64,000 nucleotides of DNA. It comes from Comamonadaceae bacterium (GTDB lineage Bacteria; Pseudomonadota; Gammaproteobacteria; Burkholderiales; Burkholderiaceae_C). This document shows positions 29,301-36,940 of this stretch, piece after piece; within the stretch, counting starts at the first letter, position 1, and every line of letters starts with the position of its first letter. Location of the stretch: NCBI GenBank assembly GCA_947448745.1, contig CANFOQ010000001.1:62001-126000 (forward strand). The letters are read 5' to 3'. The notes beneath the pieces are model-generated. The model saw only the letters and a list, made by a program, of their open reading frames with translations. It was not told the DNA's origin and made no database searches. The position numbers and the translations under genes were made by a program.

Positions 29301-29749
29301 TTGGGGTCAGATTCCAAAATTGGGGTCAGATTCCAATTAATTCACGCGGCTTGCCGACCTCGGCGGGCTCGTCCGCCGCTCACCGCAGCGGAGCTGCGAC
29401 GAACGCTTAAGCGCTCCGACCCACCATGTTCGCCAAGCTGAAGTGGCTTGATTGGCTGCCCAAATGGCTGAAAGCGATTTTTCGCACACCGTTCCAGCTT
29501 TCGCCGAAACATCACTTAAAGCCGCACGACCTGGGGACCATTTTTGGAGCGAAAGACCAGAAAAATGCGTCCCCTTGGCGGGCGGCGAAAGCGTGAATTC
29601 ATGGCTGATCGTGATACACAAAATCGGCAAAACTTTGAATTTATGTATCATAAAAACGGCTGCAAGCCCCGTCCCTGCTGACCACCCCCTCAAAACAAGG
29701 CTTTTTTGGCACCCCCAAAAACCACCTACAAATTGGGGTCAGATTCCAA
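29301..29749 (+). repeat. Structured repeat cassette bounded by 17-bp direct repeats
   Basis: TTGGGGTCAGATTCCAA occurs three times in the same orientation: 29301-29317, 29320-29336 and 29733-29749. Between them lie several inverted repeats. These are CGGCGG/CCGCCG (29361-29378), GCAGC/GCTGC (29385-29397), the palindrome CGCTTAAGCG (29404-29413), GGGGACCATTTTT against AAAAATGCGTCCCC (29533-29574), and TGATACA/TGTATCA (29612-29650). No convincing protein is encoded; a minus-strand open frame here lacks coding character. The gene-free stretch runs from 29290 to 29760. The repeats resemble the GGGGTCAGATTCCA-type tags found near REP-associated (RayT) transposases, so this may be a non-autonomous or decayed element. 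Confidence 0.6.
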
Positions 29750-29760
29750 TGACTGCAATT

Positions 29761-30177
29761 TCAAGAGGTTCCCCAGGGGTTGACCACTGCCACACCCAGC
29801 CCTTCAAAGTCTTTGGTGTTGCGGGTGACCATGGTCAATCCATGAACCAAGGCGGTGGCAGCCAGCAAACTGTCAATGGCCGGCACAGGCCGACCCGCTG
29901 CAGCCACCACTTGCCCCCAACGCTCAGCCACCTGTGCATCAACACTCAGGATGCGTCCCAAAAAGAACACAGACAAGGCCGACTCAACCCAATCGGTCAA
30001 TACCATGCGCCGTTTGGCATCGCCAAGCCCCTCAATCACTTTGCGCAATTCGCCCAAGGTCAGGACGCTCAAATACAAGGATGAAGCGGGCCGGTTGGCA
30101 AACCAGGCCGAGACGCCAGGGTCTGGGTTTTGGCGACGCAACTCCGACAACACATTGGTGTCGATCAGGTAGCTCAT
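29761..30177 (-). CDS. PIN-domain toxin (VapC/FitB type)
   Basis: A ribonuclease toxin of 138 residues. The catalytic acids of the PIN fold are visible: Asp6 in YLIDTNVLSEL, Glu in LTLGELRKVIEGL, Asp in PAIDSLLAATALVHGL, and TRNTKDFEGLGV near the end. The full length is preserved, so the toxin should be functional. It overlaps the antitoxin gene by 4 bp (ATGA), the usual arrangement for antitoxin-first pairs. It lies directly next to the structured repeat cassette. Confidence 0.92.
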   Translation of the reverse strand: MSYLIDTNVLSELRRQNPDPGVSAWFANRPASSLYLSVLTLGELRKVIEGLGDAKRRMVLTDWVESALSVFFLGRILSVDAQVAERWGQVVAAAGRPVPAIDSLLAATALVHGLTMVTRNTKDFEGLGVAVVNPWGTS

Positions 30178-30425
30178 AAGGGCACATCGCGGGTGGGGCT
30201 GGTGTCACGCTCTAAAACCAAGTCATCCGCGCCAAACAGCGGTGACGCTTGCATCAATGCTTCCAAGCCTTGTTCGTTGCAAGTGAGGCGGCTGTAGGTG
30301 GCCTGCGACACCACCACCGCTACCGATTGACCGTGATGAGTGATGTATTGCGGCCCTTCAATATCGGCGCATTTGACCAGCTCGGACAAGCGTGCCTTGG
30401 CCTCTTGGATTTGCCAACTTTTCAT
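30174..30425 (-). CDS. Phd/YefM-family antitoxin
   Basis: An antitoxin of about 83 residues (MKSWQIQEAKARLSELVKCA, then ITHHGQSVAVVVS), the Phd fold that binds DNA at the N-terminus and the toxin at the C-terminus. Two ATGs are adjacent (30428 and 30425). The strong AAGGAGGT at 30431-30438 is only 2 nt from the first but 5 nt from the second, so 30425 is chosen. It is expressed with the PIN toxin and likely represses its own promoter through a 19-bp palindrome just upstream. Confidence 0.9.
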   Translation of the reverse strand: MKSWQIQEAKARLSELVKCADIEGPQYITHHGQSVAVVVSQATYSRLTCNEQGLEALMQASPLFGADDLVLERDTSPTRDVPL

Positions 30426-30448
30426 CATGCACCTCCTTGCTTCTAAAT

Positions 30449-30494
30449 TCTGTCCAGACTGGTCAGATTATGCCATCTCCTCACCCAAAGGCAA
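30449..30494 (-). promoter_or_regulatory. Promoter and palindromic operator of the phd-PIN operon
   Basis: On the minus strand a -35-like TTGCCT (30489-30494) and a -10 CATAAT (30467-30472) are separated by 16 bp, inside the 3' end of the amidohydrolase gene. Immediately downstream lies TCTGTCCAGACTGGTCAGA (30449-30467), a 19-bp palindrome with a single mismatched pair. Binding there by the Phd-type antitoxin would block transcription. Confidence 0.65.
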
Positions 30495-31349
30495 GCCCAA
30501 CAACCTGACCGCGTTGCCCTTCAAGATGCCGGGCATGACCTCGGGCTTGAAGCCCGCCACCTCGAAGTCTTTCATCCAGCGCTCGGGCGTGATGAGGGGA
30601 TAGTCGCTGCCAAACAGCACCCGGTCTTTCAGCAAGGTGTTCGCATACTGAACCAGGCTTTTCGGGAAGTACTTGGGGCTCCAGCCCGACAGGTCGATCC
30701 ACACATTGGGCTTGTGCATGGCCACGCTCAGGGCCTCGTCTTGCCAAGGAAAGCTGGGGTGGGCCATGACGATTTGCATGTCGCCCCAGTCGGCGGCCAC
30801 CTCGTCCAAGTGCATGGGGTTGCTGAAGGCCAGCTTCAAGCCGCCGCCGCAGCGCATGCCCGAGCCGATGCCGCTGTGACCGGTGTGAAAAATGGCCGGC
30901 AGTTTGTGTTCGTTGATCACCTCGTAAATCGGCCAAGCCATCTTGTCATAGGGGTGGCAGCCTTGCACCGTCGGGTGAAATTTGAAGCCGCGCACGCCCT
31001 CTTCTTTGATGAGCCGCTCGGCTTCGCGGGCACCCATCTTGCCCTTGTGCGGGTCGATGCTGGCAAAGGCGATCATCATGTCGCTGTTGTCACGCGCGGC
31101 CTTGGCAATTTCTTCGTTGGGGATGCGGCGGCGGCCCATGTGCGACTCGGCGTCCACCGTGAACATGACCAAGCCAATCTTGCGCTCGCGGTAATAGGCC
31201 ACGGTTTCGTCGATGGTGGGGCGGCGGTCCGAGCCAAAGTACTTGTCGGCGGCGCGGTCGTACTCCTCGCCATAGTTGTCAAACGGGTTCCAGCAGCTCA
31301 CCTCGGCGTGGGTGTGGATGTCAATGGCAATCAAGTCGGCGTGGTTCAT
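30468..31349 (-). CDS. Amidohydrolase-family hydrolase
   Basis: A TIM-barrel metal-dependent hydrolase (Amidohydro_2 type) of 293 residues. It has the strand-1 IDIHTHAE motif, GFKFHPTVQGCHPYDKM, AIFHTGHSGIGSG, MAHPSFPWQDEAL and the strand-8 Asp in VLFGSDYPLITPERW. Related amidohydrolases (CouO/PhdC type) hydrolyse the beta-ketoacyl-CoA of hydroxycinnamates in the deacetylating beta-oxidation route. Here it is divergent by 49 bp from a crotonase and a feruloyl-CoA synthetase, which supports such a role. The exact reaction is inferred from context. Confidence 0.8.
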   Translation of the reverse strand: MNHADLIAIDIHTHAEVSCWNPFDNYGEEYDRAADKYFGSDRRPTIDETVAYYRERKIGLVMFTVDAESHMGRRRIPNEEIAKAARDNSDMMIAFASIDPHKGKMGAREAERLIKEEGVRGFKFHPTVQGCHPYDKMAWPIYEVINEHKLPAIFHTGHSGIGSGMRCGGGLKLAFSNPMHLDEVAADWGDMQIVMAHPSFPWQDEALSVAMHKPNVWIDLSGWSPKYFPKSLVQYANTLLKDRVLFGSDYPLITPERWMKDFEVAGFKPEVMPGILKGNAVRLLGLPLGEEMA

Positions 31350-31398
31350 GGTCGAATAAGATCCTTTGCATCAACTATAACGAGCAGAGACAAGCGGC

Positions 31399-32169
31399 AT
31401 GAATTCAGATTTACAACTCGACATGCAGGGCGATGTGGCCATCGTGCGCATCAACCGCGCTCCCAAACGCAATGCCTTGAACGACGAGCTCATCTTGGCG
31501 TTGCGCCACACCTTCGAAACCCTGCCAACCGAAGCCAAAGCCGCTGTGCTGTGCGGCAACGGCGAGCATTTCTGCGCGGGTCTGGACCTGAGCGAATTGC
31601 AAAGCCGGGATGCGGGACAAGGCATGCAGCATTCGCGCATGTGGCACAGCGCGTTTCATCAAATTCAATTTGGCCCAGTGCCGGTGGTGGCGGCCTTGCA
31701 TGGCGCAGTGGTGGGCGGTGGCCTCGAGTTGGCTGCGTCTTGCCATATTCGCGTGGCCGATGACACCACTTTTTACGCGCTGCCCGAAGGCACACGCGGT
31801 ATTTTTGTCGGCGGCGGCGGCGCGGTGCGCATTCCCAAACTGATTGGCGTGGCCCGCATGACCGACATGATGATGACCGGCCGTGTTTACAACGCGGTCG
31901 ATGGTGAACGCATTGGTTTTGCGCAGTATTTGGTGCCCACCGGCACGGCCTTTGACAAAGCGCTGGAACTGGCTCAACGCATCGCCACCAACGCGCCCTT
32001 GACCAACTACGCTTTGATGCACGCCTTGCCGCGCATCGCCGAGCAAGCCGCCGACCACGGCTTCGTCACCGAGTCCTTGATGTCTTCCATCACCCAAGCC
32101 GCGCCCGAAGCCAAAGCCCGCGTGGACGCCTTTTTGCAAGGCCGCGCCGCCAAGGTCGAGCACAAATGA
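31399..32169 (+). CDS. Crotonase / enoyl-CoA hydratase family protein
   Basis: A 256-residue crotonase-fold enzyme. The CoA-binding and oxyanion-hole region is FCAGLDLSEL and HGAVVGGGLELAASCHIRVA. Both crotonase catalytic glutamates appear retained (GLELAASC, and ALPEGTRGIFVGGGG). It overlaps the downstream feruloyl-CoA synthetase gene by 4 bp. It probably hydrates a hydroxycinnamoyl-CoA, and might also perform the retro-aldol step to vanillin or 4-hydroxybenzaldehyde. It is not a close look-alike of the classical Ech hydratase/lyase, so the split between these roles is open. Confidence 0.82.
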   Translation: MNSDLQLDMQGDVAIVRINRAPKRNALNDELILALRHTFETLPTEAKAAVLCGNGEHFCAGLDLSELQSRDAGQGMQHSRMWHSAFHQIQFGPVPVVAALHGAVVGGGLELAASCHIRVADDTTFYALPEGTRGIFVGGGGAVRIPKLIGVARMTDMMMTGRVYNAVDGERIGFAQYLVPTGTAFDKALELAQRIATNAPLTNYALMHALPRIAEQAADHGFVTESLMSSITQAAPEAKARVDAFLQGRAAKVEHK

Positions 32170-34028
32170 GCACCGCACCAACCTACCGTGCCATGCGCTA
32201 TGGCATCACGCGGGTGCGGCTGGACGACACACCGCACGGTGTGCAGTATGTGCAGGCCGAACAAGCCCTGCAAGCGCACCCTCAACGCATGACCGACAAG
32301 TTGCTCCACTGGGCGCGTGAAACGCCAGAGCGCACGTTTTTGGCGCGGCGCATACGCTTGTCCGATGGCCGCACCGGTGACTGGGAGCACCTGAGTTATG
32401 GCCGCGCCTTGGCGGGCGCACGACGCATCGGCCAAGCGCTGTTGGCGCGGGATTTAAGTGCTGAGCGTCCCGTGGTCATCCTGAGTGAAAACAGCTTGGA
32501 ACACGCCATGGTGGCGCTGGGCTGCATGTTGGTGGGTATTCCGCATTGCCCCGTCTCACCGGCCTATTCCACAGTCAGCAAAGACTTCGACAAACTGCGC
32601 CACATCCTGAGCACGTTGACGCCGGGCTTGGTGTTTGCCACCGATGCCGAGAAATACGCTGCGGCCATCACCGCCGCCGTGCCCGCCGACACCGAAGTGG
32701 TGTTGGCCCACGGCCATTTGCCCCACAGGAACCACACCCCTTTGGGTGCCTTGTTTGACACGCCCGACACCGCCGAGGTGGACGCGGCCATGGACACGAT
32801 TGGGCCAGACACCATCGTCAAGTTTTTGTTCACCTCGGGCTCGACCAACCTGCCCAAAGGCGTCATCAACACGCACGGCATGTGGTGTGCCAACCAGCAG
32901 CAAATGTGGCAGTCCATGCCGGTGCTGGGCGAAGCGCCACCGGTGCTGGTGGATTGGCTGCCGTGGAACCACACGTTTGGCGGCAACCACAACATCGGCC
33001 TCACGCTGTTTCATGGCGGCTCTTTGTTCATTGACGATGGCAAACCAGTGCCCGCCTTGATGGGCGAAACCCTGCGCAACCTGCGCGAAGTGGCGCCCAC
33101 GGTGTATTTCAATGTGCCCACCGGCTTGGAAGCGATTGCCAACGCCATGCACACCGACGACGTACTGCGGCGCAATCTGCTCAGCCGCATCCGCATGTTT
33201 TTTTACTCAGGGGCCGCCTTGGCCCAACCGATTTGGGACAGCTTGCACGACGCGCAAGAACGTGAGGTCGGCGAGCGCATCGTCATGGGCACCGGCTTGG
33301 GCATGACCGAGTCCGGGCCGTTTGCGATTTTTGTGCCGCGCCCCGAAGTGCAGTCCGGCGACTTGGGGCTGCCCGCAGCGGGCATGCGCTTGAAGCTGAT
33401 CCCCATGGGCGACAAGGTGGAAGTGCGCTACCAAGGCCCGAACATCACGCCGGGTTATTGGCGAGCGCCACAAGCCACGGCAGAGGCCTTTGACGAAGAA
33501 GGTTTTTTCAAGAGTGGCGACGCCGTGACCTGGATTGACCCGCGCAACATCCATCTGGGTTTGAAGTTCGATGGCCGCATCGCCGAAGATTTCAAACTCG
33601 CCACCGGCACCTTTGTGAGCGTGGGCCCTTTACGCGCCAAGATCATTGCCGCCGGTGCGCCCTTTGTGCAAGACGCGGTCATCACCGGTTTGAATTTGAA
33701 AGAAGTGGGCGCCATGCTGTTCACCACACCCAAGGTGCGGGACTTGGCTGGTTTGCCCGCCGATGCGCCTTTGGCCGAGGTGCTGGCCCACCCCAAGGTG
33801 TTGGCGCATTTCCAAACCGTGCTGAACCAACTCGCGGCCAAGGCCACGGGCAGCGCCAACCGCGTGGCGCGCATGTTGTTGCTCTCAGAGCCGCCCTCCA
33901 TCGACAAAGGCGAAGTGACCGACAAAGGCTCGATCAACCAACGCGCCGTTTTGAAACACCGCGATGCGTTGGTGCAAGACTTTCACAACGGCAGCGCAGC
34001 GCATGTGCTGCTACCCCAGGCTGATTAA
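32166..34028 (+). CDS. fcs: Feruloyl-CoA synthetase-like acyl-CoA ligase
   Basis: An adenylate-forming ligase of 620 residues. The AMP-binding P-loop is FTSGSTNLPKGVINTHGMWC, the A5 motif is MGTGLGMTESGPFAIF and the hinge region FKSGDAVTWIDP leads into the C-terminal subdomain. The N-terminal RYGITRVRLDDTPHGVQYVQ and the overall length are those of the Fcs family, which activates ferulate and related hydroxycinnamates with ATP and CoA. It is translationally coupled to the crotonase and followed by a Bug receptor gene. Together they form a hydroxycinnamate entry module feeding the vanillate and protocatechuate genes. Confidence 0.85.
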   Translation: MSTAPTYRAMRYGITRVRLDDTPHGVQYVQAEQALQAHPQRMTDKLLHWARETPERTFLARRIRLSDGRTGDWEHLSYGRALAGARRIGQALLARDLSAERPVVILSENSLEHAMVALGCMLVGIPHCPVSPAYSTVSKDFDKLRHILSTLTPGLVFATDAEKYAAAITAAVPADTEVVLAHGHLPHRNHTPLGALFDTPDTAEVDAAMDTIGPDTIVKFLFTSGSTNLPKGVINTHGMWCANQQQMWQSMPVLGEAPPVLVDWLPWNHTFGGNHNIGLTLFHGGSLFIDDGKPVPALMGETLRNLREVAPTVYFNVPTGLEAIANAMHTDDVLRRNLLSRIRMFFYSGAALAQPIWDSLHDAQEREVGERIVMGTGLGMTESGPFAIFVPRPEVQSGDLGLPAAGMRLKLIPMGDKVEVRYQGPNITPGYWRAPQATAEAFDEEGFFKSGDAVTWIDPRNIHLGLKFDGRIAEDFKLATGTFVSVGPLRAKIIAAGAPFVQDAVITGLNLKEVGAMLFTTPKVRDLAGLPADAPLAEVLAHPKVLAHFQTVLNQLAAKATGSANRVARMLLLSEPPSIDKGEVTDKGSINQRAVLKHRDALVQDFHNGSAAHVLLPQAD

Positions 34029-34078
34029 CTTTTTTTCAACCCATTGCGTTTCCAAGCCCCTCTCCACAAAGGCCCACC

Positions 34079-35086
34079 ATGAACAACACATCCCAACTTT
34101 CACGCCGCCACGCTTTACAAGCCTTGTCCTTGCCCCTGTTGTCGCCAATGGCCGCTTGGTCGCAAAACAGCGGCTTGCCGATCGAGCAAGTGAAGATCAT
34201 CAATGGCTTTCCCGCCGGCGGCACGGCGGACGCCACCAGTCGGCGCATTGGTGACAAATTGGCCGGCACGGCCTATGCCCGCAATGGCGCGGTGGTGGAA
34301 AACAAAACCGGCGCGGCCGGTCGCATCGCCATCGACACCGTGAAAAACGGTCCGGCAGACGGCAGCAGTTTGTTGCTCACGCCCTATTCCATGATGGCCA
34401 TCTACCCGCACATTTACAAAGCCTTGAGCTACGACCCGATCAAAGACTTTGCGCCGGTGTGCATGGCCTCTTCCATGTCGCACGGCTTGGCGGTGGGACC
34501 GATGGTGCCCGCCACCGTGAAGACGGTGAAAGACTTTGTGGCCTGGGCCAAGGCCAACCCCGACAAAGCCAACTACGGCTCGCCAGCTGCGGGCTCCACA
34601 CCGCATTTCTTGGGTGCCTTGCTGAGTTTGGACACCGGCGTGGCCATGCAACACGTGGCCTACCGCGGCTCGGTGCCCGGTGTGACCGATGTGATTGGCG
34701 GACAACTCGCCGCCATGCTCACGCCCCATGGTGATTTTTTGGCCAACCACCGCGCCGGAAAAATCCGCATCTTGGCCACCTCGGGCAAGAAACGCTCGCC
34801 CTTTGTGCCGGAAGTGGCCACCTTCGCTGAGCAAGGCTTCCCCGACTTGACGGTGGAGGAATGGTTTGGTTTCTTCGCCCCCATCAAAACACCCGCCAAC
34901 GTGGTGAGCGCGGCCAATGCCGCCATCAACGCAGCCCTGAAAGACAAAGCCTTGGTTGAATCTTGGGCCACGCAAGGCTTGGTGCCGCTGGGCGGCACGG
35001 CGGAGGACATGGCGGCTGACTTGAAAAAGCAGTTGGCTTTTTGGGGCCCCATCGTCAAGCGCATTGGCTTCACCGCCGAGTCTTGA
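34079..35086 (+). CDS. Bug-family (TctC-type) solute-binding protein
   Basis: A periplasmic receptor of 335 residues. The N-terminus MNNTSQLSRRHALQALSLPL has a twin-Arg pair and a hydrophobic stretch, so Tat or Sec export is possible. The Bug signatures are VKIINGFPAGGTADATSRRI, VENKTGAAGRIAIDTVKNGP, LTPYSMMAIYPHIYK and a VIGGQLAAML loop. These receptors serve tripartite tricarboxylate transporters, but no TctA/TctB membrane genes are nearby, which is usual for expanded Bug families in Burkholderiales. The ligand may be a hydroxycinnamate or a related carboxylate, by context. Confidence 0.88.
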   Translation: MNNTSQLSRRHALQALSLPLLSPMAAWSQNSGLPIEQVKIINGFPAGGTADATSRRIGDKLAGTAYARNGAVVENKTGAAGRIAIDTVKNGPADGSSLLLTPYSMMAIYPHIYKALSYDPIKDFAPVCMASSMSHGLAVGPMVPATVKTVKDFVAWAKANPDKANYGSPAAGSTPHFLGALLSLDTGVAMQHVAYRGSVPGVTDVIGGQLAAMLTPHGDFLANHRAGKIRILATSGKKRSPFVPEVATFAEQGFPDLTVEEWFGFFAPIKTPANVVSAANAAINAALKDKALVESWATQGLVPLGGTAEDMAADLKKQLAFWGPIVKRIGFTAES

Positions 35087-35172
35087 ATCCCGCCCTTTCA
35101 AGCCCCCATTTGCAGTGAATGGGGTGCGCTTACACTCCCCGCTTCTCATTAAATGCCCATTCAAGGACTGCC

Positions 35173-35526
35173 ATGATCACCACCGCCTCTGGCCTGCAAT
35201 ACGACGACACCCACACTGGCGACGGCGACACCGCCACAGCCGGTCACCATGTGACCGTGCACTACACCGGTTGGTTGTGGGAGAACGGTGAAAAAGGCGA
35301 GAAATTCGATTCCAGCTTGGACCGCAACGACCCGTTTGAATTCGGCTTGGGCCAAGGCATGGTCATCCAAGGCTGGGACGAAGGCGTGCAAGGCATGAAG
35401 ATTGGCGGCAAGCGCAGCCTGATCATCCCGCCCGAGTTGGGCTATGGCGCACGTGGCGCGGGCGGAGTCATTCCCCCCAATGCCACCTTGCTGTTCGAGG
35501 TGGAGCTGCTGGGTGTTGAGGGCTGA
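35173..35526 (+). CDS. FKBP-type peptidyl-prolyl cis-trans isomerase
   Basis: A single-domain cytoplasmic FKBP of 117 residues that speeds proline isomerisation in protein folding. The conserved core includes [42 protein letters not shown] and [20 protein letters not shown], with the aromatic pocket residues present. The chosen start ATG 35173 gives [12 protein letters not shown]. No signal peptide is present. It is a stand-alone gene between the Bug receptor and the convergent higA. Confidence 0.92.
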   Translation: MITTASGLQYDDTHTGDGDTATAGHHVTVHYTGWLWENGEKGEKFDSSLDRNDPFEFGLGQGMVIQGWDEGVQGMKIGGKRSLIIPPELGYGARGAGGVIPPNATLLFEVELLGVEG

Positions 35527-35529
35527 GGC

Positions 35530-35835
35530 TCAAACCGTGGCTGGTTTGAACACCCGAATACGCGCCACCATGTCCTCGCGGGATTGACGCTCAGTCATGC
35601 GCATATCGAACTCGGTTTGAAGGTTGAGCCAAAACCGGGCTTCCATGTTGAAGAACAAACCCAACCTCAAGGCGGTGTCGGGCGTGATTGGGCGAATGCC
35701 ATTCACCAATTCGCTGATGCGACTTGGCGGCACATCAATATCCGCCGCCAATTGCCTCGCAGAAATGCCCATGGGCTTCATGAAGTCCTCCAACAAGATT
35801 TCGCCGGGATGAATTTCTGCCAATAAATCACTCAT
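35530..35835 (-). CDS. higA: HigA-family antitoxin
   Basis: A 101-residue XRE-type helix-turn-helix protein starting MSDLLAEIHPGEILLEDFMK, the standard HigA/VapI opening. The helix-turn-helix is at about residues 26-50 (ARQLAADIDVPPSRISELVN) followed by ALRLGLFFNMEARFWLNLQ. It neutralises the HigB toxin encoded 9 bp upstream and represses the operon. The toxin-first order is typical for higBA. The gene is complete. Confidence 0.92.
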   Translation of the reverse strand: MSDLLAEIHPGEILLEDFMKPMGISARQLAADIDVPPSRISELVNGIRPITPDTALRLGLFFNMEARFWLNLQTEFDMRMTERQSREDMVARIRVFKPATV

Positions 35836-35844
35836 GTTTCACTC

Positions 35845-36123
35845 CTAGTGGTAGTCCACGATTTCAACCTGGTGTGCGCCATCGGTTTGCCAGAAAAAGC
35901 AGATGCGCCATTGGTCGTTCACGCGGATGCTGTGCTGTCCAGCGCGGTCCCCTTTCAAGGCTTCAAGCTGGTTGCCCGGCGGCACCCGCAAACTGATCAG
36001 AACTGTGGCCGCTTGCATTTGCAGCAATTTGCGCCGGGCGACACGTTCGATGTTTTTGAACCGAGGCACAGCCCGGCTTTGAAACAAGGCTTGGGTGTCG
36101 GCGCAAGCAAATGAATGGATCAT
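35845..36123 (-). CDS. higB: HigB-family toxin (RelE superfamily)
   Basis: A ribosome-dependent mRNA endonuclease of 92 residues from ATG 36123 (MIHSFACADTQALFQSRAVP). The characteristic tail PPGNQLEALKGDRAGQHSIR with VNDQWRICFFW and the terminal VEIVDYH are all present, so the toxin looks functional. An open frame reaching 36219 has no similarity before MIHSF, and a good promoter lies between, so the shorter start is used. Confidence 0.92.
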   Translation of the reverse strand: MIHSFACADTQALFQSRAVPRFKNIERVARRKLLQMQAATVLISLRVPPGNQLEALKGDRAGQHSIRVNDQWRICFFWQTDGAHQVEIVDYH

Positions 36124-36128
36124 GTCCA

Positions 36129-36157
36129 ATAATATTCTGCAACACAGAATCTGTAAA
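36129..36157 (-). promoter_or_regulatory. higBA promoter with an operator inside its spacer
   Basis: On the minus strand TTTACA (36152-36157) and TATTAT (36129-36134) are separated by exactly 17 bp. The spacer holds the inverted repeat TTCTG-N5-CAGAA (36135-36149), placed for a HigA dimer to cover the promoter. The -10 is only 5 bp from the higB start codon, so the leader would be very short. Confidence 0.65.
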
Positions 36158-36235
36158 GCAGAAGCCTGATTACACTTGAAATAAACCAAACCCCTCCCAT
36201 TTACAGGGCTGATTTCCAACAGCCCCTAGAACCGC

Positions 36236-36802
36236 ATGTCCGATTCCCAATCCACCCCGCCGTCCGAGCCGACGGCCAACCCCGAGCCCGCCATGGACGC
36301 CAATCCCCACCCCGAACAAGCCCTGCAGCAGGAAGACCCGTTGAGCGTGGCCCAAGCCGAGGTGGCCAAGTTGACCGCCGTGAACGCCGAATTGGCCGAC
36401 CAGTTTTTACGCGCCAAGGCCGAGGCTGAAAACGCCCGCCGCCGCGCCGAAGAAGAAGTGTCCAAAGCCCGCAAGTTCGCGGTCGAGTCCTTCGCCGAAA
36501 GCCTGTTGCCGGTGGCCGACAGCCTGACCGCCGGTTTGGCCATTGCCGACGCCACCGCTGAGCAATTGCGCGAGGGCTCGGAAGCCACGCTGCGCCAGCT
36601 CAAAAGCGCCTTAGAGCGCCACAAAGTGCTTGAAATCAACCCCGATGCGGGTGCCAAGTTCGATCCGCACCAGCACCAAGCCATCTCGGTGGTGCCGGCT
36701 GAACAAGAGCCCAACACCGTGGTCACGGTGCTGCAAAAGGGTTACTTGATCGCCGATCGGGTGCTGCGTCCCGCCTTGGTGACGGTTTCCGCGCCCAAAT
36801 AA
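36236..36802 (+). CDS. grpE: Nucleotide exchange factor GrpE
   Basis: A cytoplasmic co-chaperone of 188 residues that releases ADP from DnaK. The N-terminal third is Pro/Glu-rich and disordered, followed by a long coiled coil (about residues 40-90: [20 protein letters not shown]) and the beta domain with the family signature [18 protein letters not shown] at the end. It begins the grpE-dnaK-dnaJ cluster. No hrcA gene lies upstream; higBA is there instead. Confidence 0.95.
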   Translation: MSDSQSTPPSEPTANPEPAMDANPHPEQALQQEDPLSVAQAEVAKLTAVNAELADQFLRAKAEAENARRRAEEEVSKARKFAVESFAESLLPVADSLTAGLAIADATAEQLREGSEATLRQLKSALERHKVLEINPDAGAKFDPHQHQAISVVPAEQEPNTVVTVLQKGYLIADRVLRPALVTVSAPK

Positions 36803-36846
36803 GCCCCTTCACCAGCGAATTTCGCGGTTTTTTCAGGCCGACAGGG

Positions 36847-36871
36847 CTTGAAATCCAAAAACTTATCCACA
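36847..36871 (+). promoter_or_regulatory. Candidate heat-shock promoter of dnaK overlapping a DnaA-box sequence
   Basis: CTTGAAA at 36847-36853 matches the -35 of sigma-32 promoters. A weak -10 (CCACAGCT, from 36867) follows after 13 bp. The 9-mer TTATCCACA (36863-36871), a perfect DnaA-box consensus, overlaps this -10. The dnaK start codon is 70 bp downstream with AGGAG before it. Assignment to sigma-32 is tentative. Confidence 0.45.
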
Positions 36872-36940
36872 GCTATTCAACATTGTTAAACAGGAATTGA
36901 GGCGGCTGCCTTCGGGGGCCAAATCACACAGGAGAAAAAA

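Noticed and set aside
29337-29693. 118-residue minus-strand open frame in the repeat cassette
   Set aside because: It runs through hairpins and tandem repeats, has no recognisable motif and no ribosome-binding site; better explained as a non-coding repeat.
29452-30084. 210-residue plus-strand frame
   Set aside because: Crosses the repeat cassette and lies antisense to the PIN toxin gene; no family resemblance.
36815-36831. GCGAATTTCGC followed by a T-run after grpE as a terminator
   Set aside because: The possible stem has only a one-base loop or three closing pairs, too weak to call a terminator.
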